Source of the DNA: Sambucus nigra
Lineage: Eukaryota; Streptophyta; Magnoliopsida; Dipsacales; Adoxaceae
Assembly: GCA_949130495.1 (NCBI GenBank)
Contig: OX422207.1
Coordinates: forward strand, 373,881,868-373,945,867
Direction: 5' to 3'
Length of the DNA: 64,000 bases
Below, one piece after another: positions 45,974 to 57,179 of the stretch. The first letter of the stretch is position 1. Each line of letters opens with the position of its first letter. The notes beneath the pieces are model-generated. The model worked only from the letters and a program-made list of their open reading frames with translations, was not told where the DNA came from and did not search any database. Made by a program: the position numbers and the translations under genes.

Positions 45974-46279
45974 TTACACTAGGACTGTCCTCCTGATATC
46001 CTTCCTAGTTGCTAAGGCCAACCTAGAAAGTGCATCAACTCGGTCATTATCAATCCTATGTATCGTCTTAAACTTTACTTCTCCGAAGCTCTTCAATAGT
46101 GACTTCACTCTTTCAAGATATTTGGCCATTCTCTCATCCTTAGCCTCGTATGCCCTTAGTATTTGATTCACCACAAGTCTTGAATCACTATGGAATAAGA
46201 TCTGGCCATAACAAAGAGACCTAGCCAAGGAAAGGCCTACTATCAGGGCCTCATATTCAGACTCATTGTTGGAGTCTTT
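45974..46279 (-). pseudogene. Gypsy F second RNase H, C-terminal half
   Basis: NNESEYEALIVG and LFHSDSRLVVNQI give the second and third acidic residues of an archaeal-like RNase H; the tail ends at DALSRLALATRKD, the usual end before integrase in Tat elements. It is separated from its N-terminal half (49253-49350) by the solo LTR at 46280. Confidence 0.85.
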
Positions 46280-49252
46280 TGTAATACCCCGTATTTTTAT
46301 GCTATATTAATTTGGGGATTTATAAAATTTAACGTGAATGATTTATTTAATAAAAATCCGGAAATTAATTATGTTATAATTATTAACGTGACGAGAGTTA
46401 GTAATTATGGGAAATTTGTTGAATATTACTAATGAGAAAAGTAATATATGATATTGATTATATTGAATGTCACGAGTGAATTAAATGACAATTTTGGAAA
46501 TTTAACTTGGGACGTGCCCGTGTCACGTCGGGACTAATTTTGTTAAATAAAAAGTGAATATTTTATAAGTTGTTCGTATGGTCATTTTGAGTGCGCCAAC
46601 GCGTCCGGAAGGGTCGAGATAGTCAGAAAAGTGTACCCGGGAGTTTAGTTTGGGTCTCGGGGCGGTTTTAGGCCTAATTGGTACCCCGGGAGGGTAATTT
46701 AGTCATTTCACCTTTTTGGGTAATTAAACCCACGAAATTCAGCAACCTATATCAGCCATTTAGGTTAGTTTTTAGGGTTAGAATATTCAGAACACAAGTG
46801 ACGGCCATTGGAGAAGAGAGGAGAGAGAGCTCCAAGGCAATCCAAGGCCAAAAAGTCACCGGTTTGCACCGCCGCCACCACCAACGCGTAGATCGCGAGA
46901 AGGGGAACACAACCACACCGGATTTATCTGCAAACCAGACTTCTGAAAATCCCAGGCAAGTATTTAACTTGCGTATTTTCGTTAGTGCAATCTCATATTA
47001 ATTTAGGATTGATTAGAGATGAAAACTATGGAAGAAAACCCAATTTGTGTTAGGAAAATGCATGTAGTATTGATTATATGGAAATTCTGGAACCCTTGCC
47101 ACGTAGAGGAATATAACCCACGAAATTTTGATGATATATGAGAAGGAATTTCTGGTAAAAACAGATTAGAACCTTGAAAAAAAAAACTCTAGGGTTCTTG
47201 ATGATTAGATGGGATTTTGGGTTAATTATCCATGTTGAATGTTCGATATACACATGCTTTACGTTGAACACATCAGGTATATTGTTATAATGATAGTAGT
47301 AGGATTTTTGGGACGTTTAGAATGGAAAATCATGGTTTTGGATGAAGAAATTTGGTAGAACCCGTAACTGCATTTCTGCAGAATTTTTCGCAGACCTGCT
47401 TGATCGATCGATCGACCCCTCCTGGCAGACTCCTATTTCCCTTGTTTAATTAGTTAAATTAAATTTATCGTGAAATAATTCTTGGGTATTCTTAATAAAA
47501 TGTTTTCGGAGATAGGAAAGACCAGTATGACCGATGAATAAGTGTTGGGAACTTTATTATAAGACGAGAAGTTTACTTTTGGGGTAATTGTATAATGAAC
47601 GATGAAGCAATGTATTTCAAGTGAGAGATTACGGCAAATAGCTACGATAGTAAATAGAGGTATACTTATTGAACTTTCTACTTGGAAGGATAGAGTCCAC
47701 GAATGTCACGTAATAAGTGAGAAAACCCTTCGAGTTAAGGTTAGAGATGAAACCTTATACGTAATACTAAAAATGTGAAATTTAGGATAAATGTTGTAAT
47801 TTTTGGTGACGAGAGGAACCCATATTAATATGATAAAAGTGGTACTTTTATATGGTTGTGTGTACATATATTATATACATGTGAAAAACATACCGCGCTA
47901 CTTGCTATCCTTGAGGTTACCGCGCTGGGACAGTCTTATCTCGATGGGACCTTTATGGGGGATATTGACTTGTACCCTAGAAGATAGATATCCTTGGTAC
48001 AGGCTATCGAATTGATAGTTCAGACGGTCCTAAGAGATGCGAGTATGTGCCATCCTCTTAGAGACTTAGAATCTATGCTTCGCCTCGATATTGTTTATGT
48101 ATGTGTTAATACAGTTCGAGAGTGATTCCGAACTTGTATTCCCCTTGATATGAGTGGTATGTGGTTTGGATAGTAGAAGTATGCACACACCATAGTTTCA
48201 TGTGGGGTGCTGTTATTTTATATATATTATGCGAGTAGTTAATATATATATATAAGATTTGGAAATTTGAAACTGCCTACTGTGATTTGATAAGTAGGAC
48301 ATGGTTGATGACTCATATAGTAAATACTTGTTTTGTGAAAGTATAAAATGTCACTGGAAAACTTTATAAATTAATAAAAGTTAAAATGAGAGTTGTGCTG
48401 CTAATTGGAAGTATTCTTTCTAAACAATAATATTGTTCGGTTTTGAAATCTTATGAGTAAGTTAAGATACGCTAAATTATTGGGAAGGTTAGTATGATAA
48501 AATGATGAGATAAACCCTTGGGAAGGTTAGTGCGATAGGTGTGCACATTAGAAGAGAGGTGAGTATTTCTCAAGAGAGTGACGCTCTAATATGTTGTTGC
48601 ATTGGCCTGTATCAATTTAAATACTTGCTAAACGTATTTTAAAATCAAACACACTTTAGGGCTCTGACCCATTTCTTTTTCTCTCTCTCTTGTATATATA
48701 TGTATATATTTCAGGTGCCCAGCCACAGGGGCGTCTTGCTTAGGATCCCTTGAGAGGAACGTACTGCAGCTTAGGTGGGAGTTGCAGGTCACTTGCGTAG
48801 ACGGTTTCCTTTATTGACTCCACTTTTAGCATTCTCATTTATTGGGCATGTGTCGCCCTTTCCATTATTTCATTATTGTTGGGATATTTGTATTTCAGTT
48901 ATTTCCAGTATTGTTATATGGGTTTTATTCAGTTTGGATTTATGACTTTAGTTTTCGTATGTGGACATTCGATTGACGAATGTATTATATTCATTGGATT
49001 TTGTGTTCCAGGTTTTTGTGATGTGATTCTTAATTATTGGAATGTTGTTAATAGAATAAATAAATCTTTTTCTTTAAATAAAATTTGGAAAGTAATGTAT
49101 GAAATTTTTTTGACACTTAGCTTAATTATTTAGGGTGTTAAATTGGAAAATTATTTTTATCGACAGTGATGCTGAGAATGAACCAATTGTTTACCTTGAT
49201 TTAATTTAATAAAGGAGTGATCGCCCGGTATTTAATTAGGCGGGGTGTCACA
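46280..49252. mobile_element. Solo LTR, 2973 bp, splitting RNase H of gypsy F
   Basis: It starts TGTAATACCCCGTATTTTTA and ends GGCGGGGTGTCACA, flanked by TCTTT (46275-46279, 49253-49257); removing it with one duplication restores the RNase H sequence (FNFKDSNNESEYE). The ends are TG...CA and mutually inverted over about 12 bp. No coding sequence, direct terminal repeats, PBS or pol is seen, so a solo LTR is the simplest reading. Length and the TGTRAYACCCC start resemble long LTRs of plant chromoviruses, which is an inference. Long LTRs with a purine-rich leader-like stretch (46800-46930) and AATAAA-type signals (49050-49085) fit. Confidence 0.85.
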
Positions 49253-49800
49253 TCTTTGAAGTTGAACCTCAGGGCGTATTCAATGTTTGTTCTGTCGGGT
49301 GCTAATATTATTAATCCAGCCCCATTTTCGCTCTCTCAAGAGGACCCGTCAACGAAGAGGTTCCACACAACCTGTTCCTCTGAGAAATTTCCCTCGGTGA
49401 GGGACCCCTGTCTAAAGAGATATCTTCCCTCTTCATTTTTGGCAACTTTTTCTCTAGCGGTGCTTGTCTCAGCCTTATCTTTGGACACGTCAATAATTCT
49501 GCCTTGCCGGGTAGTTATCTTTTGGAGGCTCTCATCTTCAGCCTCATCATCTTCCCAAGTAAATTCAGCCACGAAATCAGCTAATGCTTGCCCCTTAATG
49601 TCCATCCTAGGTTGATATACAATGTCAAACTCTCCCAGTTCTATATCCCATGCCATTAGCCTCCCCAATTTTTCTAGCTTGTGCAAGACCTGCCTAAGAG
49701 GAGAGTCAGTGATGATGACCATTTTATGGGACTCGAAGTACAGCTTCATCTTTCTTGATGCATGGATTAAGGCATAGGCTAATTTTTCCATCCTTGGGTA
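49253..49800 (-). pseudogene. Gypsy F RNase H tail and start of second RNase H
   Basis: The 151-residue ORF from 49791 covers the end of the RT-linked RNase H (KMVIITDSPLRQVLHKLEKL, then RLMAWDIELGEFDIVYQPR) and a connector. It then enters the second RNase H at WNLFVDGSS, whose Asp is the first catalytic residue. A stop after GSS and the solo LTR end it. The dual RNase H arrangement matches gypsy A and supports a Tat affiliation. Confidence 0.87.
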
Positions 49801-50911
49801 TCTTTGCTATGCCCCTTGGAGCGCCTTACTATTTAAATATACAAGCTTCTGTACCCCTTCCTCTTCTCTCACAATGGCTATGATGATGGCTGATTCTGAG
49901 ACGGCTAGGTACACATGTATTCGTTCCCCCTGCACTGGTCGTGACAACAGTAAGGGAGACCTTAACTATGACTTTAGTTATTTGAAATCCTGGTCACACT
50001 CTTCATTCCATTTGAAGGCTTTTCTAAGAATTTTGAAGAATGGTAGACACTTGTTCGTGGATCTAGATACGAACCTATTCAATGTAGCCACTCTCCCTGT
50101 GAGCCTCTAAACGTCTTTAATGGTCCTGGGGGTCTTCATTTCTAGGAGGTCCTTTATCTTCTCAGGGTTGGCCTCAATGCCTCTTTAATTTACAATGAAC
50201 CCCAAGAACTTCCCTGCTCCGACCCCGAAGACACATTTGGCTGGGTTGAGCTTCATCCAGTACTTTTCCATCGTGTTAAAGGTCCTCTCAAGGTCGAACA
50301 CATGATCCTCGACCTTTAAACTCTTAGTCAACATGTCATCTACATAAACCTCCATATACTTCCCAATTTGGTTTTCAAACATTTTCTTCACAAGGCACTG
50401 ATTTGTTGCCCCTGCATTCTTTAGGCCAAAGGGCATGACCATATAACAGTATGTCCCCGTGTCGGTAATGAAAGCTATTTTTTCTGAGTCCTCCGGGCTT
50501 ATAAAGATCTGGTTGTAACCTGAATAGGCATCCATGAAGCTCATGAGCTCATAGCCTGCGATAGCGTCTACCATCTAATCAATGTGGGGGAGTGGGAAAC
50601 TGTATTTGGGACAATGTTTGTTGAGGTTGCTGAAGTCTACACACATCCTCCAATTCCCCCTTGTCTTTGGGGACTATGACTGCGTTGGACAACCATTCGG
50701 GATATATAACCTCCCTGATAAACTCAATATCTTTTAGCTTCTTGACCTCATCCCTTATGACTTCATATTTTTCTCGAGAATAAATTCTCCTCTTCTGGTT
50801 TATCGACTTTACACCCTTTACCACATTGAGCTTGTGGCTCATGATTATGAGGTTGATCCCCGGCATATCTGCATGACTCCATGCAAAGACGTTATGTCTT
50901 CTCCTTAGCAT
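49801..50911 (-). pseudogene. Gypsy F reverse transcriptase
   Basis: From 50911: FAWSHADMPGI (start of the RT region), PEWLSNAVIVPKDKG, a frameshift and a stop near 50577, then FMDAYSGYNQI, MPFGLKNAGATNQ, YVDDML (active site, about 50340) and the thumb GKFLGFIVN (50185). The connection domain (50180-49800) is readable with stops. The Q in AGATNQ replaces the usual Y-Q pair. Confidence 0.87.
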
Positions 50912-51267
50912 CTTGATGAGGTCTTCTTATATGACTGTCTTTCGAGTTTTCCTACTTGGACTATTTTTTGTGGCACATCCTCATTGAGGATGATGGATTT
51001 TACCTCTTCCGCGGCCTATCCTTTCTTCAGTTTTGTCTCATCCCTTGGGTCGAGGGTATCAATGTTGTAAGTAGTTGTTGCCTTCTTGTGCGTCTCTCTT
51101 TCTTCGACGGAGTTGAAGTAACATTCCTGTGTCGTGGTCTGGTCCCTCTGAAATTTCCCTACCCCGTAAGGGGTCATTAATTTAATCATCTAGTGAACCA
51201 TGGATGGCACGACCTTAAATTCCTTGAGGGCCACTCGCCCTAGTATAATGTTGTAGGTTGAGAAGAC

Positions 51268-52080
51268 CTATTCATCAATCATGAAAAAGTTGACCTTATT
51301 GGTAATCCATTTCGACCACTCGTCCCCCATCCTAACATCGTCCTCATACACTCCTAGAGGATAAACTTTTTCCCCACTGAAGCCGATCAAGGGGCAATGG
51401 TATGGGACGAGCCTGGAACGATTGAGACCTAAGGCCTTAAAGCACGACCATAACATGGGATCTACAGAACTTCCCCCATCTACTAGGATTCTCGACACCT
51501 CGCATCCGTGTACCTTAGTAGTGATGAAGAGAGGGTCATCATGTGGGGATAAGAGGACTTTGAAGTTCATTCTTAAGAATCCCACTATTAGAGTATCCAT
51601 ATCAACTTTCTTCCTCTTTTCTGACTTTGCTTCAATGGAGGTTGAATGTACAACTTTTGTCACTGCATTCACTTCAGCTACGTGGGACTTCCTATCCACA
51701 ACCTCTGATCCTCCTCTTGCTAGTCCCCTAGAGATCATCCCTACACCGAGTGAGATCATATTAAGTCTTTTTGCAGGGCCATGGTCATCTCTTGATGGGA
51801 GTTCAGGGTCGTCCTCATCATCCAAAGTGTCGTCACTTCTGTTTAGAGGATCTTCTCTGGATGTACCACCCGTCTTCTTCCTTAGGTCATCCCCACGGCC
51901 CCTCTTGAAGGCACTCTTGTCAACATATTTCCTTAACTTCCCTTCTTTTAACATTTTTTCAATTTCATCTTTCAGAGAAAAACACTTGTCAGTCACATGG
52001 CCATGGTCTTGGTGAAATTCACACCACAGGTTTTTATTCCTCTTGTGAGGGGCTGCCCTTAACTTTTCTAGCCATTTTAA
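51268..52080 (-). pseudogene. Gypsy F gag end and aspartic protease
   Basis: A knuckle-like C-x2-H motif (WCEFHQDHGHVTDKCFSL, 52020-51980) ends gag. After a charged linker the protease shows ILVDGGSS (active site) with LNRSRLVPYHCPLIGFSGEK downstream. The open segment 51996-51268 lacks stops in 242 residues, the best kept part of gypsy F. Confidence 0.86.
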
Positions 52081-52322
52081 GGACCGGTCGCTCTTTATGT
52101 CATTCAGAATGTGCTCTTAGCTGATCGTCAAAGGGGTATAATCAGAAAATTTGTCATCTGCTAGCCTCTTTTTCCCTCTTTATTCTTTTTCCGGTACTTA
52201 CCCCCACTAGTGCCTCCTTTTTCATCTTCGTATTTTACGGCCATCTCCTCTTCGGCGTTCACCACCTTTTCCGCTGTTTCTAGCAATTCAGCCATCATCT
52301 TCGGGGGGTCTTCAAAAATCTT

Positions 52323-53193
52323 CTATAATAACCTCCCCTTCTGGAGTTCCCCAATGAGGGCTGTCATGGCTATACTCTCCTCATAATCCTCGACCTCTAA
52401 CTTTTCTCTGTTAAATCTGGCTATGTAATCTCTTAGGCTCCCGTTCTTACCCTGCTTAACATAAAGCAGGTGTGTGGTTTTCTTCTGTGGCCTCACTCTA
52501 AAGAAAAAGTTATGGAGAAACTTGACTACCAACTGCTTAAAGCTTTCAATAGAGTTCTTCGTAAGAGACATATACCAGACATGTGCGGCCCCAGTCAGAG
52601 AGCCAGAAAAGGCACGACACCTCATCTTATCTGAGATGGAGTATATGTCTACCGCTGATTGATACATCTCAATATGATGGACAGGGTTAGTACTCCCGTC
52701 ATACCTTGGGGTGACCCAGATGGCTTAAACTTGGATGGCGTTGGGAAGTTAACTATCTTCGCCACAAAGGGTGAGCCTATGGAGTATCCTCTTTAAAGAG
52801 GGTCCCTACTTTTCAGGATATCACCGATTTTATCCTCCAGCCTTTGGATCGAGTAGTTCCAGGGCCTCGTAGGGTCACCTTGGCCAATGTTATCCCCTGT
52901 CGCCTCTTTGCGGTGAACCGAGGGTTCTACCGCGGTAGGTCTGTGTCGCTTGTTCACTTCTCCCTGACCTTCGTCCCGTCTGTAGGGTCGGCCCCTGTGA
53001 GGTCGGCCATCTGCTGCCTCCCTTTGGACCTCGCAACACTCCTTGATTTGGACAATTTTTCCCGCAACTTAATTACTAGGCCCAGCCTCTCAAAGGTCGA
53101 CCCCCTGCTTAGACAATCGAAAGCAGATCCCCTCGGGTGATCGTCGGGATTTTGCCTTACACACTTCCCTCTACTTTCCTGGATAGGTCTCAC
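52323..53193 (-). pseudogene. Gypsy F gag
   Basis: The piece 52667-52323 is a retrotransposon gag core (MRCRAFSGSLTGAAHVWYMS, FKQLVVKFLHNFF, SLRDYIARFN). The upstream piece 53193-52954 is the gag N-terminal basic region. Stops separate them. The gag start, leader and primer binding site are missing, because foreign DNA begins at about 53200. Confidence 0.82.
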
Positions 53194-53255
53194 AGTATTG
53201 TTGGAGACCTCATATGGCTCCCAGTACTCTATGGATAGGTCTCCAACAATACTGT
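53190..53255. repeat. 20-bp perfect inverted repeat at junction of gypsy F and host-like DNA
   Basis: CACAGTATTGTTGGAGACCT and its exact complement are separated by about 26 bases. The right copy belongs to the trihelix gene's last exon; the left copy abuts gag. It marks the breakpoint. Confidence 0.85.
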
Positions 53256-54219
53256 GACACTTTCTGATGCAGTGGTTTCGACTTCAACTCCCGATTGGGT
53301 TTGTGTGGATGAAGGTGCATTGTGAACTGAGCTACTATTAACAGACTTTTGTTTCTTTGAGGAACCAGTTTTGGTGAGTTATTCTGAACACCATTTCGGA
53401 TTTCCTTTCATGATCTCCCAGCAATGTTCAAATTTGAATGATGACCCATCACCCATTTTCTTATACATTCTCAATGCTTCTCGTTTCTGCAAATTAAAGT
53501 TTCAAATAATGAAATATAAATAAATCAAAATATGTATATAAAAGCAAAATAAATACTTACTACATCATCAATCGAGGCTCCACTTTTTGGAATTCTCTCC
53601 AATGATTCATATAAGCCATGGAACTTGTTAACGGCTGCATGTATGGTACCCCAACATACCGATAAAGCATTAATGTTTCGGGTCTCATCATACACTCCCA
53701 TGTTCTCCTTCCAGGCCTTAAAGACGCGGTTCCACATTATTTCATTTGTTTGATCCTTACCAATAACTGGATCAACGCTAATATAGAATATGCCCTCGTT
53801 AGTTCTATGTCTTCATGAATTGTCCAAAGCCGACGAGGAATGGGGGGCTGATTGGTTTGGGAATTGTTTGAGGTCTTTGTTTTCTTTTCTTTCTTTTTTG
53901 TTCCTTTAGAATAAATCGATGCTTGAGAGTCAGATATAGGAATGGAACCATTCAGAAGGCCTTCCTAGGAAAATCCAGATTGATATTGTTGTTGAACATG
54001 AGGATAATAGGGTGCATTAAGAGGGTTAAAGGAAAATATGTTATGGAATTGTGCATCTGATGGGATAAACTGATATTGATTAGAATGAAGCATTCGACTT
54101 TGTTGAGAAAAGTGAGGGGCATGAGTGTTTTGTGAAATTGGTGACTCTCTTACAATTACAACTTCAGGGTCAATTGTGGATTGTTGGGAGAATGAAAATT
54201 GAGTGTCTTGTGACTCCAT
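53256..54219 (-). pseudogene. Trihelix/NAM-associated plant gene copy, two exons
   Basis: Minus strand. Exon 1 runs from ATG at 54219 (MESQDTQFSFSQQSTIDPEV) to 53561 before GTAAGT; the 74-bp intron ends TTTGCAG; exon 2 starts at 53486 (KREALRMYKKMGDGSSFKFE, HCWEIMKGNPKW). The blocks DPVIGKDQTNEIMWNRVFKA, LSVCWGTIHAAVNKFHGLYE and FKFEHCWEIMKGNPKW match the Myb/trihelix-like proteins with a NAM-associated C-terminus, often annotated as glutathione S-transferase T3-like, presumed DNA-binding and nuclear. A stop near 53968, a frameshift before DPVIG and a stop after KWCSE break it. The intron shows that it was copied as DNA. It may come from a host gene or a PIF/Harbinger-type accessory gene. Confidence 0.72.
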
Positions 54220-54229
54220 GAGTTCCTAC

Positions 54230-54930
54230 CAAAGAGTATTACAAAAATTTGATGGGATAATACCAATTATTACAAATGCCTTTCTTTTTATTTTAAAAAA
54301 AATTATCTTTAACATGGTATTAAACACTTACATGCATCAATAAGAATGCAGCTATAACTATTTCCCTAAATATAAAACTAATAATAAATATTCACAAACA
54401 TGCTCAGTGAGTTATACATGTATTTGTTAGGTTTACATCATTAATTACATTTGCATTTTCAATTCATTTCATTGTCTCATGTTTCATTGATTATTAGACT
54501 TGGATCAATATTTCCTTTCTCATTTGAATATGGCATGACCTGATAGTTATAGGAGCTAATTGATTTTTATTGGAACTAGTAATTACAGCATACAGTTGGT
54601 CTATGTTGGTGTATAATTGCAAAGACAAAATTTTAAAAAATAAAATAATAGTGAATCGAAAGAATGATACCTTTGTTGCTCTCTGAAATTCGGAAAATAA
54701 AACTTTTGTTGAGTAGAATGATTGTAATTCATATGGTGTATATATACTGATTTCTTTTGTTAACCTATTGTGATTTGGGCGGGAATTTTTTTTACCGCCA
54801 ATTAATTGGTGGGATGTACAATGCCAAATAGGATAGAGATTTTAAGAACCATGTTTCCACTGGAGAAGGTTGGTTATACTGATCCTTTGTGAAGTTTGTT
54901 ATTTTGCTGACTAAAGTACCACATTGTGCT
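54230..54930. other. Non-coding DNA upstream of trihelix copy
   Basis: AT-rich, no gene seen. It probably is the 5' flank of the trihelix copy: on the minus strand a TATA-like stretch (TATATACACCATATG) is at about 54735. Confidence 0.5.
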
Positions 54931-54948
54931 CAATCACATCCACGTCAG

Positions 54949-55196
54949 AAAAATTCAAAGTTTACATTGGAATGGTATTTGAGACTCTAAGAAATACTAT
55001 TCCGAAGGCTGTGGTTTACTATCAAGTTCAGGAAGCCAGGCGGTCTTTACTTGATCATTTCTATATTCAACTGGCCAGAAACGAGGGTTGGCAGCTTGCA
55101 AGATTTTGGACGAAGATCCAGTACTGAATGAGAGGAGGTAGCAGAGTATAAGGAGGCTTGCGTTATATAAATATGCAAGAGATGAAGTTGCTTTTG
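54949..55196 (+). pseudogene. Dynamin-related protein 1 GED fragment
   Basis: Plus strand: VYIGMVFETLRNTIPKAVVY, then YQVQEARRSLLDHFYIQLAR and, after a 1-base shift, LDEDPVLNERR and LALYKYARDE. This is the GTPase effector domain at the C-terminus of plant DRP1-type dynamins, which act in cell-plate and endocytic membrane scission. Only about 80 residues are present; the GTPase and middle domains are absent. A stop follows ERR. The fragment abuts the broken edge of gypsy F's 5' LTR. It is opposite in direction to the trihelix copy. Confidence 0.8.
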
Positions 55197-55199
55197 TAA

Positions 55200-55742
55200 T
55201 GTGGGTGCATGTGAATGATGATTTTTCCAATCCCCTGCTGACACCTGGATGTGCCACTTGCAATTAATGATGACATAATATTCCCTCACATGAGGGGATG
55301 ATATTGTTATAACGGTCTAGTCCACATGCCATATGAGTCCCACGCGCACTGTTCCATGCGTCTCCCAAATCACGCGCTATGATGATGTCACCCTCGGCCT
55401 AAGATGCCAGGCTGAGGCTAAAGTTGATGCGGGCATTGGTCCCGATTGGATGTGGGCCTTGTACTGTCATCCCCTCATAGGGTCGTCCGACCCATGATGA
55501 AGGGTCGACCCCTTGTAGGGTCGTCTGGCCCATGATGAAGGGTTGGCCCCTTGTAGGGTAGTCTGGTCCATGTTGGGAGGTCGGCCCCTTGTAGGGTCGT
55601 CTGGTCCGTGATGAGGGGGTCGGCCCCTTGTAGGGTTGTCACTTTTTTAAATGGGACTGGTAATTGGACTCATCGTAGACCTTAGTCCTCGTCTGGATGG
55701 AGGACACCCTCGGCCTAGCCGAGGGTATATATGGGTATATCA
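55200..55742 (-). repeat. Gypsy F 5' LTR, truncated
   Basis: It matches 34649-35208 of the 3' LTR, including the GTCGGCCCCTTGTAGGGTCG repeats. The equivalent of 34306-34648, which holds the TATA box, R and U5, is missing, with DRP1-like DNA in its place. Transcription from this copy in the normal way is therefore excluded. Confidence 0.92.
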
Positions 55743-57165
55743 ACATGTAATCATCTAATTAATCCCTCTGTTATTTTGACATTGCTTCTCTAAACACAAA
55801 GAGATGTGTCGGGAAATTATGCAAATCAATTTGTTTTTTACCCTACTTTGTGCAAAAGTGGTAAATAAAAGGCACATGAAAGCTGTAAAATCAACTTTAG
55901 CCGAGGCAGTTTGTGTATTAGAGAAATATTTTCCTCCATCGTTCTTCGATATCAACATCCACTTACTTGTGCATTTATGCGATGAAGCTTTATTAAGTGG
56001 TTCCATTAGGTATTGTTGGATGTATACTTTTGAACCCTTAATAAAAACCTTCAAAGATTACGTAAAGAATACACGGTATATTAGAGGGTCAATTGCTGAA
56101 AAATACGTAAGTGTGGAATCATCATTATACACTAGGGAATATATGCCAGAACAAGAGGTGATGAGTTTCAATCGTCGGGGAGGAGGTGTGATCGAGGAAC
56201 CCAACGAGTTTTAGGATGAATTACCATTTGCGAACCCTAAAGAGGTTAAACTCACAAATATACAATATGAACAAGCAATTCGTTATGTCTTCAAATCGCA
56301 AGATGAAGTCGAAGATTGGAGAGAGTGAGTATTTACTGAATTCTTCTTTGATTATTTGTATTTTATATTTTATGATCTAAACTCTACAATTTACCCGTAG
56401 GAAGTACGAGAACAAAATTGCCCAAAAATCAAAGGAGAAATTGCATGACAACTAAATTTAGGCCATGTGTATTAAAAGAGGTATATTTCACATCTTATGT
56501 GTGACGTTATTTATTCATGTGTGACTAAAATATGCTCTAATAAAAATTCATTAATAAATGCAGGTTCTAAAAAGAGGTGATGCCTCTTCCAGGCTTGCAC
56601 GCCTAGTAAAAGGACCTAGTTTTCATGCGAAAGAGTTTAAGAAATTCTTCACCAACAGTTTTGATTTCATTTCATATCCACATGAGGAAAATCTGTTTAC
56701 CCAAAATAGTGGAATATCAATATCAGCCTTGAACATGTATATAGCTAGAAAAAGCGATAAAAATCCAAAGAATAAGGTGCTAACCTATTATGAAATAATC
56801 CAACAAATCCTAGAACTTTATTACTTACATTTCACAGAAACCGTATTCTATTGTGATTGGGTAAAGGTGGAGGATACTACGAAATCTTGCAAAGTTAATC
56901 TTGACTCCAAACTCATTATGGAAGATTTATCAAAGCTGAAGACTAAGATCACATAGTCGACGATCCTTTTATTTGTGACTTTCAGAATGTAAAGAAAGTA
57001 TTCTACTTGAAGTGCATACATGATGGCAATCGATCTATTGTTGTGCATGTATTAAAGGGTATACCTACTCAACTGGATGCTTTAAAGGCTCCAAAAGAGT
57101 TCCAATCAACTCTTGATGACAACCCTAATTTGAAGGATCCTTTTGTTGATTTAGAGGAAGATTGA
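55743..57165 (+). pseudogene. tnp2: TNP2 C-terminal part of CACTA-B
   Basis: It resumes directly after gypsy F at the counterpart of HVIMQLVPLLFKH. Exon 1 continues to DEVEDWRE (about 56325) before GTGAGT; exon 2 (about 56401-56480) lies between TACCCGTAG and GTATAT; exon 3 starts at 56564 after AATGCAG and ends at a TGA at 57163. DUF4218-like (AVCVLEKYFPPSFFDINIHL) and DUF4216-like (TVFYCDWVKVED) blocks are clear. Stops occur in exons 1, 2 and 3 and a frameshift near 56955. Splice sites are at the same places as in CACTA-1, so this is a homologous but divergent family. Confidence 0.9.
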
Positions 57166-57179
57166 GTGGCAAAATATTA

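Larger units (their letters stand above)
34306..55742 (-). mobile_element. Gypsy F: Tat-like LTR retrotransposon, 21.4 kb with insertions
   Basis: The element starts TGATGATGC (34306) and ends GGGTATATCA (55742), flanked by the 5-bp duplication ACATG (34301-34305, 55743-55747) inside the TNP2 of CACTA-B; the TNP2 sequence continues directly across. LTRs are 34306-35208 and, truncated, about 55200-55742. The genes run on the minus strand: gag, protease, RT, RNase H, second RNase H, integrase. A reverse-oriented extra ORF region and a 106-bp tandem repeat lie between integrase and 3' LTR. Nested insertions: CACTA-E and a 2.97-kb solo LTR. All genes are broken. Confidence 0.93.

Noticed and set aside
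34306..55742. Trihelix and DRP1 pieces as intact resident genes
   Set aside because: Both are truncated or frameshifted and lie between the broken edges of gypsy F.
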